In this document: one piece after another, positions 21,490 to 32,954 of the stretch
Layout of the letters: each line of letters opens with the position of its first letter
Position numbering within the stretch: the stretch's first letter is position 1
Assembly (NCBI GenBank): GCA_963682025.1
Contig: OY821517.1
Span: 103,642,412-103,706,411 of the forward strand
Source of the DNA: Cordilura impudica
Lineage: Eukaryota > Arthropoda > Insecta > Diptera > Scathophagidae
Reading direction: 5' to 3'
Length of the DNA stretch: 64,000 nucleotides
Notes under the pieces: generated by a model
What the model was told of the DNA's origin: nothing
The model's database searches: none
What the model saw: the letters and a program-made list of their open reading frames with translations, nothing else
Made by a program: the position numbers and the translations under genes

Positions 21490-23165
21490 GAGCTATGTCT
21501 GTGGGGCCTTTCATGTCAAGTGATCCAAATTTTGAAACCGATGTCTTCCGATCGGGATGATATTTACACCTAGGTTAGTCCTATTAGATAGTAGTTTAGA
21601 CAACAAGATCGGTCCAGAACTCTCTGAGTTAAAGGGGGTCAAAATTTGACATTTAGACCAAACAGGTGTTCGTTCTCAACCATGTAACTTATTACCTATT
21701 GTTCTTAGAAAATTTTCTCCCAAATAGTTTAGATAGCTATTTCTTCAATATATCGGAAAAAAGGCATTTTTTGCCTTTTTTTTTGAAAAAGGGCATTTTT
21801 TTTCCTAAGAAAGCTTAGGATTTTTCCTTTAAGAGCTTTTTGGTCGCTTAGTGGGATGGGAGTGGGATATCTATCAAAATAAATGTTTTGTAACTCAAGA
21901 CAACGGTTTTTCAATTTTTCACAAATGCACTATTTTGAATTTTTTCCTATTTGTGTGTAAAACCTTACAAATAAAACTTATACTGAGAAACTAGACAAAT
22001 TAACCTTTCCGAAGGTATGTAACATACCTAACTAAAATTTCATACCCTAGATACTGTAATACCCAGAATATGTTAATCTCAGGAAAAAAAATCACTTTTT
22101 ATACCCTATACCACTATGTGGTTTGGGTATAATGACTTTGTGCTGCTGTTTGTAACAACCAAAAATATTTGACCTAGACCCATCTTTAATTATACCGATC
22201 GAATCAGAATCACTTTTTGAGTTGATTTAACAATGTCCGTCCGTCCGTCCGTCCGTCCATCCGTCCGTCTGTGTATCCATGTAAACCCTGTAGTCAAACT
22301 TCAGGTCGCAAATATGTATATATTTTGATGAAATTTAGTATATAAGCTTTTGTCGGCCATGGGATGAACGCTATTGAAATTGGTGAGAATCAGTCCATGT
22401 TCAGACCTAGCCCCCATACAAATAACCCCCTATGAAATCGACATAAATTGCCATAATATCCAAATTGTCATATAGATCTTACTCAAATTGGGTTTGTATG
22501 CATTCATTACATCCATTAATGAATAGTCCAAAAATGATCCCTTTGGCCCCATATAGACTGCTTCCCGATCTTCACGTAAATCTATTAAAAACAAAAATAT
22601 TGCACCTGATTCTTCTCAAATTTTGTTTGAATATATTTTTGCAAAATACAAGAGACTTTACCAAACATGATCAGGATTGGTTCATTTTTGGACCTAGTCC
22701 CCATATAGATATAGCATCCGATATGAACTTTTTCATATCTGCAGCCAAAAAAATTAATAAAAATCCCACTCAAATTTGGTTTTTGCTTATTTTCTATGTC
22801 CAGTTTGTTGGGCCTAAGAGATAGGGTTTCTAAACGCATGGTATAGGGCATCATATAGTCGGTCTAGACCGACTATAATTTTCTCACTTGTTTTATATAG
22901 AAATGTTGAAAAATTATTATTTATTTATTTGTAATAATAATTAAATTAATATACTATTATATTATATTAATTTTTATAATATAGTACCAAAATCTGAAAA
23001 GAGAAGTTAACGTACAGTAATGCCAAAATATGCCAAGAAAAGTTAACGTACAGTAAAAGTAAAGTTGATTCTCCACGCATAACTTTCCTCAAACCCAACG
23101 AAGTTAAGCAGTTAATAGCTCAAAAGAAGGAACTTGATCCACTAAGTGTTCTTAGACCTATGTCA
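21490..23165. repeat. Left inverted-repeat arm of the DDE-type element
   Basis: Pairs with 24786-26020 and is split by a GTCY repeat at 22101-22891. The inner end holds two agttaacgtacagta motifs (22988-23060) and ends near ccactaagtgttct. Confidence 0.65.
22101..22891 (+). repeat. GTCY-type dispersed repeat, full-length reference copy
   Basis: About 790 bp. It starts ataccctataccactatgtg, which can fold with gtttgggtat. Next come gacctagacccatctttaat and a GTCC/GTCT microsatellite (about 22235-22275), then conserved blocks ggtcgcaaatatgtatatat, cagacctagcccccatac, ctgcttcccgatcttcac and ttcatatctgcagccaaaa. It ends with a perfect palindrome, agtcggtctagaccgact, and ataattttctcacttg. It encodes nothing. 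The GTCY core, terminal hairpins and small size recall the mini-me/DINE-1-type Helentron-related repeats of flies; that assignment is from memory of the family structure. Confidence 0.7.
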
Positions 23166-23526
23166 ACAGCCTACGTTAATTAGAACTCTAGTTATAGAGG
23201 TTTGAGAGAAGAAAAATATTGAAAAAAATCTTGAATGCAAAGTTTATTCATAAATTCTTTTAATATATAAGATAATAATAATATTAAAAATAAAAAGATT
23301 AATAATTTAATAAAATTTAATCTTAATCACATTAGATCCATTTATATCATAACTATTTTTATACTTAATTTGTTGTAGCTAATGAAGTATTTAAGTTTCG
23401 TAAATCTTTCATCCAGCTTATTTACCGTCTTTATTTGCTGTTTCTTGCCAATCTCTCCTTGGAGTTACTAGGTTTAGCTGTTGATTTCGCTGCTGGTTAC
23501 TTTTTTAGCTTTGGAAAGAATTCGCA

Positions 23527-24470
23527 TTGAGTGTAGGCAGAAAACTTGGGTCTTCCATCGAAAAGCGGTATAAAAGCATGGTATTAAGCGATGCCATCGA
23601 TTGTTACGAATCTACTCTTCAGTGTTTTCAATGTTTCCTCATGATCCTCATTGCTGCTAAAAACTATTTTAGTTTCGTTACAATAATTCTTTGCCCAGTG
23701 GAATAAAGCATCTAAGATGTGATCTTGATGAGAGCACTGGAGGCCATACTTCGCTGCATTTATTTTAAGGTTTGCTCCAATACCATCACATCCTCCTTTA
23801 CCATGAGCATTAGAATGAAAATGCCACTCAGATTTGCGAAGCTACTTTTGTTTTTAAAATGTTGACGAGCTCTTTCCGAAACGTAGTATACCTTCTCTAC
23901 TGTAAATTTAGATTTTAGATATTTTAGTTTTATCTTCTGGTACTCATAAACTGCGACGGTATCATGTTTTAAATCGTCGGATGATTGCCAGACTTTTGTG
24001 TTCCACATTTTCATTTTTCATTTAGTAAATAACTACTGTGAATATAGTTGCCTGGTCGTTATTGAAGTGGAATCATTGTATGGCATCCTGAAGAACACAT
24101 TTTCTGTGAAATCATATGAAATAACGAATTCACTAGACTTCAAATATATCTTTGAGTAAAAAGTCATGGGTTCTCAAGTTTAGCAATCCTGTACAAATTT
24201 CTTCCACAACATCATCCAAGTTTAAAGTTACTGTTTTCAATGTGCATCTGTTAGTCTGAATTCAAGATTCAAATTTAACCTCCTCCATATATTCGCGACC
24301 AAAGGAGTTGATTAAATTCTGTTTGACGAATGTAGTTTCCGGGCAAATTGAACATTTACCTAAATGGCAAGAAGTTGTTGCATTAGGACACATAGTCAAT
24401 TTAAGGCAATCGCGGTAATCGTGTAAATCTTCTAGCGAATCAGTTAGTCAGCAGCTGAGCCTAGTAAGAG
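23527..24470 (-). pseudogene. DDE-type transposase-like gene, decayed
   Basis: The minus strand reads in broken frames: KLTMCPNATTSCHLGKCSIC (Cys/His region), VTLNLDDVVEEICTGLLNL, FVISYDFTENVFF, then SSDDLKHDTVAVYEYQK, YYVSERARQHFKNKSSFANL, a jump of frame, EWHFHSNAHGKGGCDGIGAN and LKINAAKYGLQC. I recognise this order as a family of uncharacterised, repetitive insect and cnidarian proteins with RNase H-like hallmarks (D-F-x-E-N, S-D/E-x-A, H-G-K-x-x-C-D-G). I cannot name the superfamily. Stops, frameshifts and a short deletion before EWHF make it non-functional. It lies between long inverted arms, which supports a transposase role. Confidence 0.5.
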
Positions 24471-24544
24471 ATTGGCAAAAAAGCACCAAATAAAAGCGAC
24501 AAATAAGCTGAATGAAACACTGGGTATTTACTTCACAGCTAGAA

Positions 24545-25157
24545 TCTTATATATTAAAAAAATTTATGAAAACTAAAGTCAGTCCGTCCGGCCGTTCTAC
24601 CCGGCCTATTTCCTTAATTTTTTTTTTTTTTTTTTGCATGAAAGGTATTAAGACACAGATATGTCATCAATTTACATTGAAATTTACTCAACTCCCACCT
24701 TACTCAAGTTATACTGTGCATTTCTTATGGGACACATTCACTCAAGCAATTCGAATTTTCATAGCTCCTCTCCTAATGAATGGATCTTGATCGTTTCACT
24801 CTCAGAACACTCAGCGGATCACGCTCTTTCTTTCAAGCTCTGTTTAAATTCGTTGAATTTGAGGAAAGTTGTGCGTGCACAACCAACTTTATATTATGCA
24901 ACACGAAAGTTAACGTACAGATTTTATTACAATAATTGCATAACACATACCCTGTGTTTAATTGTAAATTGCCAAAAATTTGAATAACTTTAGTTAGCAT
25001 ACAAGGTGGCCTTTATTTATGTGTGTTCAACAAATAGTTATAATGAAATAAACTTAACGAATTAAATAGATTAAAAACTTTAGAAGAAATAAATTGAATG
25101 ATAAAATAAAATTTCCTAGAATTTGCACTCGAATTTTGAGCGCTGGGCTCCGCTAGT
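24545..25157 (+). mobile_element. Possible short Helitron-like element
   Basis: After an A, TCTTATATATTAAAAA starts at 24545, a typical Helitron 5' look; gctgggctccgCTAGT ends at 25157. A pcc-rich segment cagtccgtccggccgttcta follows the 5' end. The inner inverted-repeat segment of the DDE element falls inside these bounds, so the two may be nested or the ends may be coincidental. Confidence 0.35.
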
Positions 25158-26020
25158 AAATTAATTTAAAAAATATTTATGTTATAAATAGTTATGTGAT
25201 TAAGACCAAATTTTACTAAATTATTTATGTATTTATTTTTATTATTATTAATATTGTTATTATTATTATTATTATTATACATTAATTTAATTATTATTAC
25301 AAATTAATAAAAAAAATAATTTTTCAACATTTCTATAAAAGTGATTTTTTCCTGAGGTTAACATATTGTGGGTATTGCAGTATTGAAGGTATGAAATTTT
25401 ACTTAGGTGTGTTACATACCGTCGGAAAGATTCATTTGTCTAGTTTCTCAGTATACATTTTATTTTTATCGTTTTGGGAACACTTACACACTAATAGGAA
25501 AAAACTCAAATTAGTGCATATGCTAAAAATTGAAAAACCGTTGTCTGGAGTTACAAAACATTTCTTTTGATAGATATCCCAGTCGTATCCCACTAAGCGA
25601 CCAAAAAGCTCTTAGAGAAAAAAACCTAAGCTTTCTTTTGAGCCAAAAAAAAAAACTATATAACTCCTTTTTTGAAAAAAAGTCAAAAAAAAAAAAATTT
25701 TGCAAAAAAAAATCAACAAATTTCTTTTATTTTTTTTATTTTTTTCCGAAAGATTGAAGAAATAGCTATCTAAACTATTTTGGACAAATTTTGCTAAGAA
25801 CACTACGTCAAAAATTACATGGATGAGAAAAAACACCTGTTTGGTCAACATGTCTATTTTGACCCCCTTTTAGTTGAGAGAGTTCTGAAAAAATCTTGAT
25901 GAAAAATTGTCTCTAAACTACTATCCAATAGTACTAACCTTGGTGCAAATTTCATCCCGATCGGAAGACATCGGTTTCAAAAGTTGGATCAGTTGACATG
26001 AAACGCCTCATGTATAGAAA
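24786..26020. repeat. Right inverted-repeat arm of the DDE-type element
   Basis: Inverted partner of 21490-23165; the parts 24786-24925 and 25300-26020 align, with unrelated sequence between. Poly-A and poly-T runs at 25645-25745 are the expanded counterpart of 21770-21800. Confidence 0.65.
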
Positions 26021-26061
26021 ATTCTTATAATGAAACTTTAAATGCGTTTTCCTCGAAATCA

Positions 26062-26373
26062 TTTTTTTCAAACTGGGGTGTCGCTTACCTCGAGAACCAG
26101 AAGTCGGATAAGGATTAGGCGGAAATCACGTTAGGCAGGTCCTTAACTGGGGCAATTGGGCTAGCGTCACTACCTAGGGAGGGTTAGTGCAATAACCCCC
26201 GAAACACAGTTCATTTTTAACTTTTTTTTTTTTTAGCGCCATTTAGTCAATTGTTGATATTTTTGATATCCTTGTCCAGGACCTGCCTGGCGTGACTATC
26301 AACAAAATTACCCCTGCGCATCTTGCTGCAACTTCCGGTGTTTGAGATAAACGACACCCCAATTTGAAAAAAG
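26062..26373. mobile_element. Short MITE with ~45-bp inverted ends
   Basis: tttttttcaaactggggtgt at 26062 pairs with caccccaatttgaaaaaagt ending at 26373, and the match runs to agaagtcgg / acttccgg. The interior, about 220 bp, holds a second weaker inversion (aggcaggtccttaac / tccaggacctgcct). No coding capacity and no clear target duplication. Superfamily unassigned. Confidence 0.6.
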
Positions 26374-27050
26374 TCGTTATTAATATTTAAATACACAAAT
26401 TCAAATACACTCATAGAAATTACACAATGTTTCTTATGCAAATATTTTTTTTATTTATTCATAAATTGTAATTAATTAAATATTTTTTTTATTATTATTA
26501 TTATTTTTTTATTTATTTTTTTTTTTTTTTTTTTTTTTGGGTGACATATTTTGAATATAAAATTTTAATATGCATATGTATAATTGAATATAATTTAGCT
26601 TTTGTCGAAACTTTTATAAAATAAATTATTATTTATATTAATATGGATTATTAAATAATTTTATTATTTCATGAAACATATAGGTACTTGAGGTTAGGGT
26701 TATTTGTGTGCTTTTCGGTAAACAGAAAATTAAACGAATACCATAGGTCATGGGCGGGTAAAAAATAAAGCGGTTTACTTACATCCTAACCTTTTATCTA
26801 GCTTCACACTAAATTCAATTTCATTTCCTTACTAATATTTTGTTTTTTATACTTTCTCTTTTATTTTTGGTCAGTTTTCAAGTTTTTTTTATGTATTTGG
26901 CTACCTTTTTATGTTGTTTTCGACTCTCAATCTCCCTCGAAGGAAACAATAACACTACCCCTTTTTCCTTGAGCATGGTCGGAAAAAGGTAGCATTGTTT
27001 TCAAAAAGGTAGGGTCTTTGGTTGAATACTGAACAACTGTATTATACACA
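26374..27050. other. AT-rich spacer, no gene
   Basis: Homopolymer T run at about 26517-26538; no supported coding sequence. Confidence 0.5.
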
Positions 27051-27052
27051 TG

Positions 27053-27452
27053 TTGTTCAGAGCGGCAAATAACAAGACTACAAAAACTACAAAATAAGGC
27101 AGTGCGTACAATTTTGAAATGTAATCGATTTGCCTCTATAAATCTTATGTTAGACACTCTGAAATGGCTGAATATACAACAAAGATTAGAACTAAATACA
27201 ATAAATTTCATACAGAAAATGAAGAATGGAGATGCACCCGAATATTTAATCGAACAAATAAGGTACGCTGGTGATGTTCAACCGTACAGCCTGACGAATG
27301 CAACGGATTTCAGGCTTCAACGAGCAGATACTAATAATATGCAAAAATCACTATATTATAAAGGATTAAGACTTTGCAATATGATGCCAAGTAGTATTAA
27401 ACTTGTATTATTTATAAGAAATATTAATATAAACACGAGCTTAAATATGTAA
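27053..27452 (+). pseudogene. LINE reverse transcriptase C-terminal fragment
   Basis: The frame reads CSERQITRLQKLQNKAVRTI, then LDTLKWLNIQQRLELNTINF, IQKMKNGDAPEYLIEQIRYA and LQRADTNNMQKSLYYKGLRL. This is the region after the reverse transcriptase domain of jockey/CR1-like LINE ORF2 (LQNKAVR, LDTLKWLxVxQR, YKGLRxxNxxP). It ends in-frame at 27452, followed by an A/T-rich tail. The catalytic region is missing (5' truncation), as usual for LINE inserts. It is a different family from the LINE at 38520-40540. Confidence 0.7.
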
Positions 27453-27884
27453 TTTATTAAATGAAATGTCATGAAAAAGTATTCAAAATACTACTTAAAA
27501 TTAAATAAATTATTCCAAATCCATAGTTCATACAGCTTATGCTGCAACAGAGCTTATCCCGTGGTTCGTACCAGGGATGAGTAATCTCTAGCATATGCGG
27601 ACCTATGCAGGGGCGGATTTATTTCTATTAATAATTAAAAAAAGGAATCATCACAACATATCTCCTTATTCCTTGTCATTTCTAGCACAGCCTTTTAAGA
27701 TCTTATGTAACACGCCATAAAAAGTAATTAGTTCTTGATGTCCGACTTAAATCTTCGAGATATATGTTTAATTTTCCAGTTCTCTGCATTTCAAGCAACC
27801 TTCGAGCAAATCTGTTGCACATGCTTTCAACTGCTGCTTAAGTTGAGAAGAGTAATGCAGTTGCAGTTTGTTTGTTTTTTTTGT
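27453..27884. other. Intergenic, no gene
   Basis: LINE tail, then unique sequence with no recognised gene. Confidence 0.45.
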
Positions 27885-28013
27885 TTCTTTGTCTGTTTGT
27901 TTGTTTGTAGGAAGTAATCTCCGCAACTACCCATCTGATCTTCCTGAACTTTTAATAGAGTCTTACTACGGAGATGAGAAATGCTATAGGCTATAATTTT
28001 TTTAATATTTTTA

Positions 28014-28900
28014 GTGGGCGTGGCACCTCCTACACAAAGTAAATCTTTAATATCATATACATATATTGAGTACTATGATAGGGAGAGCTTTCCAAATTTG
28101 TGTGAGGTCACCTATTGTTAATATTAGTAGCTACGCCGGAAATGGACGGGATCGGATAAGTGGGCGTGGTACCTCCTATTCAAGTAATAGTTCAATATTA
28201 TGTATCTCGAGTACTGTGATAGAGAGATCTTTTCAAATTTGTCTGATGTCACCTATTATTAATGTGAGTAGTCGGCCACAAAATGGGCAGTATCGACCCA
28301 ATAGGCGTGGCATCTGCCATACAAAATAAATATAAAATGCCATATATCTGGAGTACTGTAATAGTGATAGTCTTGGGACTTTGTATGAGCCCATAAGTTA
28401 TTCATGTGATTAGGTAGACAAACAATGGGCGTGATTGGAACAGTGGGCGTGGCACCGCCCATACAAAGTTAATATATGATATCAAATGACTGGTGTGCTA
28501 AAAAAGGTAAACTTTGACACTTTGCACGAACCTGTCAGATCTTAGTATAGTAGTCGAACAAAAAATTGGCGGGTTCACATCAATGGGCGTGGCACTCCCC
28601 ATGCTAAGTAGATATTTAACGTAATATATCTGGAGTACTGTATAACAGAGCGCCTTGCGGCTTTGCGTAAGCCCATATGTTCTTTGTGTGATTAGTCCAA
28701 AAAAAAAAAACGGCGTGATCGGAGCAGTGAGCGTAGCACCGCCCATGCAAAGAGGATATCTACCATCATATAACTGGTGTACTATAAAACGGAAAGACTC
28801 GACATTTTGCACGAGTCCATCAGATATTAATGTGAGTTGTCCAATAAAAATTGAGCGGGATGGGATTAGTGGGCGACAGTCCTTTGACAAGTACATTAGT
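28014..28900 (+). repeat. Tandem array, ~142-bp units, copy A
   Basis: The anchor gtgggcgtggcacc recurs at about 28014, 28160, 28302, 28443, 28583, 28725 and 28868 (steps 140-146). Each unit also has catatatctggagtactgta, gagagcttt, a tttgcgtgagcccat-like block and gtgagtagtcg. Units have diverged from each other by roughly 15-30 percent by eye. Confidence 0.85.
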
Positions 28901-29065
28901 TATCAATGTGATTTGTCGAGGAAAATATATCGCCAAAAATCAAAAATCACCAACTCAAAAATCGTGAAAAATAAAAATCGCCAAAAAAAAAAAACAAAAA
29001 TCATCAAAATCAAAAATGGGCAAAATCAAAAATCTCTAAATATAAAAATTGCCAAATGATATTTT

Positions 29066-29275
29066 AGGAACACTCAGTGGATCAAGCTCCTTCTTTTGAG
29101 CTATTAACTGCTTAAATTCGTTGGGTTTGAGGAAAGTTATGCGTGGAGAATCAACTTTACTTTTACTGTACGTTAACTTATCTTGGCATATTTTGGCATT
29201 ACTGTACGTTAACTTCTCTTTGCAAATTTTGGTATTATATTATAAAAATTAATATAATATAATATAATGCTGCGG
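29066..29275 (-). repeat. Fragment of the DDE-type element arm
   Basis: Nearly identical, in reverse, to 22950-23165: aacactcagtggatcaagct, gaggaaagttatgcgtggag, two ctgtacgttaactt motifs and attaatataatataata. It sits inside the Helitron-like copy A, so it is an insertion or captured piece. Confidence 0.75.
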
Positions 29276-29490
29276 AGCAGCAGGATACCTCTGGTCTATT
29301 ATTAACGTGATTAGTCATAAAAAAAATGGGCGGGATTGGACAAAGGCGCGTGGCACCCCCATACAAACTTAATATTGAATGTGATATAACTGAATTACTG
29401 TAATAATGAGAGCCTTGAGAATTTGCGTAAGCCCTATCATTACGATTCAGGGGGAAGGGGGGTAGCGAAGCACACCGGATTACTTCTAGT

Positions 29491-30690
29491 AAGTAATACC
29501 AGCCTTCATGATATCAAATAAAATGATAGTATATGTAAGCTAAGTAATATATGTATGTTAAATAAGTTAAACCAAATTTAGTATAAAAAGGGTTGAAACC
29601 CAAAAATAAAACAGATTCTAATTTATATACCCCAATCGGCAGCAACTGCCCTTGTTATCTTTTAGTTAAAGTTTCTATTTGAACTTACTCTGTAAGAACT
29701 GCAAATATAATAGATCAATCAGAGGCAAACTCTGCCGGTTGAAAAACCATGTAAAGGACCACAAATCACTACAAAGGATTCAGGATTAACAACTTCACTT
29801 ACTACAAGGAGAACAAAATTAGATATCTTTTGTCTCTCTGTCGGCCATTATGTTGGCTCTCCGCTTAAGATAGCTTAATATAGAAATTATGTCAAACAGA
29901 ACACGGCACTTCAGGGAAATTATTCGTGATCCAAGAATGTATGCCAGCAGCATAAAAATGAGCACCAAGTAATTCAGAAAATTTTTTATATTGACTTTCC
30001 GTTATAGAAATTCTTTAATGGTGATAGTACTAGCTTGAAGGTAGTCCTCATAGTGATCATACATTAGATTATGTTTCGATCGAGATTTGTTAAGAACGGC
30101 AGAATGTTAAGAATATTCACCACATGTACCACGCAATGCAACCTGACTTCCAGAAGTCAGACGAGTTTCTGATACAAACATTTTAATGATTGGAAATATG
30201 CGAGCTGACTCACAGATATACATCTCTTCTGTTCTACCAATAAAAAATAATTCTGCACCTTGAATAGTTATGTTATTCAAAAAATATATTGAAGAAAGGA
30301 TAAAAAACCAAAATCTTTGGAACTTTCAACGACATGTGGAGTCATCTACGGTTCTTGAGTTATAGTTGAAAAATTAAGCAAACAACAATATAAACAATAT
30401 AAAAGGTGATAAAAAAAGTTTGGCCTGAGAAGTCCAAATCCTTTCGAGCTTTTACTGTAATGGCCTATTACTATCACCCTGACTTGGAATTTTTCACCCC
30501 CAGACAATGACCATGAATATGTTCCACATTGTTATTATTTTGATTGGATAAATTCAACTATTGTTTTGAATTTTGCTAAAATTTTCTATCACTTTTTAAT
30601 TGCTATAATGTTATTTTAATTGAAAAAATAAAACCAATTTTTGTAACTGAATTTACACTTTTGATGATAGGTGCCAAAACAATTAAAAGA
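29491..30690. other. Intergenic, possible decayed LTR
   Basis: No gene. At 29577-29620 gtataaaaag followed by aaaaataaaac resembles the TATA and polyadenylation signals of a solo LTR, with no second copy seen. The rest is unique AT-rich sequence. Confidence 0.35.
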
Positions 30691-30691
30691 A

Positions 30692-31366
30692 CTAGCCAGA
30701 AAATTATAGTCGATCTAGACCTACTATACGATACCCAATAACATGCGTTTAAAGACCCTATCTCTTATGTATGTCCAACTAATTATATACAGAAAATAAG
30801 CATAAACCAAATTTGAGTGGCATTGTCATTAATTTTTTTGCCTTCGGATATGAAAAATGTAATATCGTATGCTATATTTATATGGGGACTAGATCGAATA
30901 ATGGACCGATCTTGACCATATTAATATTTTTGTTTTTGATAGATTTAGGTGAAGAGCGCGAACTAGCTTCATATCGGGGCTATAACTAAGAATTGTCTTA
31001 TACGGTTTATTTTTAGACTACTGATAAATGGATGTAATAAACATACACAAACCTAATTTCACCGGATTCTATATGATAATTGGGATGTTATGGCAATTTA
31101 AGTCAATCTCATAGGGGTCATTTGTATGGGGACTAAGTCTGAACATGAACCGATTCTCACCAGTTTCAATGGCGTTCATCCTGTAACCGGTAGGAGCTTA
31201 CCTACTGAATTTCATCGAAATACATTCATATTGGCGGCCTGTAGTTTGACAGACGGACGAACGGACGGAAAGTGATTCTGAGTTGATCAGTATAATAAAA
31301 GACGGGTCTAGGTCAAATGTTTTTGGTAGTTGCAAACATCAGAGCAAAGTCATTATACGCTGACCT
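30692..31366 (-). repeat. GTCY-type dispersed repeat, near full length
   Basis: Starts with the mutated palindrome agtcgatctagacctact and ends gcaaagtcattatacg. GACG tract at about 31251-31270 is short. Confidence 0.75.
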
Positions 31367-32564
31367 CAAATGACGATTGAATTCATTTCCAGTAGGTTCT
31401 TATGAGGGAATATCATGAGAAGCTACCGGTACATAATCTTGAAAAGCGTAAGAGGGACATTCTCCGAAAAATTATCTTAGAAGTTACACGGAAATAAGAT
31501 TTCCAAGCATTCACATGTTCACATGTTGATACTTATATTAGTTATATATATAATTGGGAAATTCACAACAGGTGTTGTATGTCGCCTGTTGTATTAAAAT
31601 ACACAATACAATCATTTGTTGTGAACACCCAGTTGTATTTTCATTTTCTAAGGCTTTTTTTATTCATTTTCGATCCAACGAAGAAAGGTCGCTTCGTCGC
31701 TTCTCTTGTTTCCGATTAGGGAAAACACGTGTCGTTGTTTGCTTTTTGGTCATATGATATAGCCTGGAGTTTTAGTTAATTTAGAATAAAAAAAATTATA
31801 AATCGTTTTGGTTAATAGTGCGTTTACATCTGAGGAAAATCTAGTAGATTTTAGTTGAAATCTATTTCAAAATCTATACCATTTACATCTAACTTTTTTG
31901 ATATTTTGGGAGATTTTGTTTCCACAACAATAAACAGCTGATTAAAATAAAATATATAAACTAGAAATACCAAAAATAAACAAAACAATTGGAAAATGGA
32001 AAATTCTAAGAAGAAAAAGATTTTATTATTATATTATATCAAGAATGAAAAAATCACAAGCTGAAACAGAAATCTTGTGAAAAAAAACATCAGCATTTGT
32101 TAAATGTATTGTTTGGACAACAAAAACAAATGCATTTTCCACAATTATTATATAGTAGATTGGAATGAGCACACATAAGAATAAAACGTTATAACTTTTT
32201 AATTACTAAATATTTTTTTATTATAGATCGTCAGTTTTGTTAATAATTAATATTTTGTTCCTTTTTATTCAACTTGTTTACTTTGGTTTTTGTTGTTAAA
32301 TGTCAATTTTTCAGCCACTGCGTTGTAATTTTCTACTTCAATATTAAAAAAACACAGTCTTATCATTTGGTAGTGCCCAAGTTTGAGAAGATTTTGTAAG
32401 ATTTTGCACAAATCTATAACGAGCTAGATTTTGTTTTGTATGAGAAATCTAGCAAACGTGTGCAAGATTTTGTTTGTATTGTTAATTGAGTTCCTCGTAT
32501 GATTTCCCTACGAGTGTATGGATCTTTTATGTATGATAGAAATAAAATAAAAATCAAGTAATAA
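31367..32564. other. Intergenic, no gene
   Basis: acaacaggtgttgtatgtcg with gcctgttgtatt at 31565-31597 forms a short inverted repeat. 31830-32470 repeats variants of aaatctagtagattt and agattttg without a clear boundary. No coding sequence supported. Confidence 0.4.
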
Positions 32565-32765
32565 AATTCTAGTCGGTCTAGACCGTCTATTCGATATTAC
32601 ATACCATGTGTTTAGAGAAAAAATCTAAGATCGAACATATTAGATATAGAAAATAAGCATAAACCAAATTTGAGCGGCATAGATGATAACTTTTTTGCCT
32701 GCTACACACATCACCTCATACTAATTATACACTGACCTCATAATGGTGTATGGTATAATTATTTA
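32565..32765 (-). repeat. GTCY-type dispersed repeat, internally deleted
   Basis: Starts agtcggtctagaccgtcta, jumps after ttttttgcctg, and ends ataatggtgtatggtata. The central 500 bases are missing. Confidence 0.6.
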
Positions 32766-32954
32766 TTGGTCATTAAGTGTGACTTAATTGTTTTTCTTAG
32801 CCAACAAACGGCTTCAAATTAATTACACAAATTTTTTTTCAAAATTCCAATTTCAAGTATCTTTTTAATGAAGAAGAAAAAAAATCATTAAATTACAAGG
32901 AAATTTACATTTTTAATGCGCTATTCTATTTCGGTATCATTTGTTAAAACATAA

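Larger units (their letters stand above)
21490..26020. mobile_element. Long-inverted-repeat transposon with a broken DDE-type gene
   Basis: Left arm (about 21490-22098 plus 22893-23165) and right arm (about 24786-24925 plus 25300-26020) are reverse-complementary: gaccgatcttg/ccgatcggaagacatcggtt, tttagatagctatttcttca, gagctttttggtcgcttagt, gaaactagacaaatt and agttaacgtacag all recur inverted. A decayed gene (23527-24470, minus) lies in the centre. A GTCY repeat is inserted in the left arm; the uninterrupted right arm shows the empty site. Target duplication and exact tips were not resolved. Confidence 0.65.
27885..29490 (+). mobile_element. Helitron-like element with 141-146-bp tandem array, copy A
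   Basis: Opens with (GTTT)n and taggaagtaatctccgcaac, as in the copy at 59417, but its own 5' tip is missing. Seven units follow, then a (caaaaatcgcc)-rich stretch. A fragment of another element is inserted at 29066-29275. The 3' end is gtagcgaagcacaccggatt...CTAGT (29486-29490), the Helitron 3' signature. The closest known design is DINE-TR1, a Drosophila Helitron-type element with internal ~150-bp tandem repeats; relatedness is inferred from structure. Confidence 0.6.

Noticed and set aside
25523..25851. Phe/Lys-rich frames on both strands
   Set aside because: Homopolymer A/T runs translate to Lys/Phe; low complexity only.
28066..29059. Several 80-134-codon frames in the tandem array, repeated at 59615-60651
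   Set aside because: They recur with each 142-bp unit and shift frame; no start context or domain.
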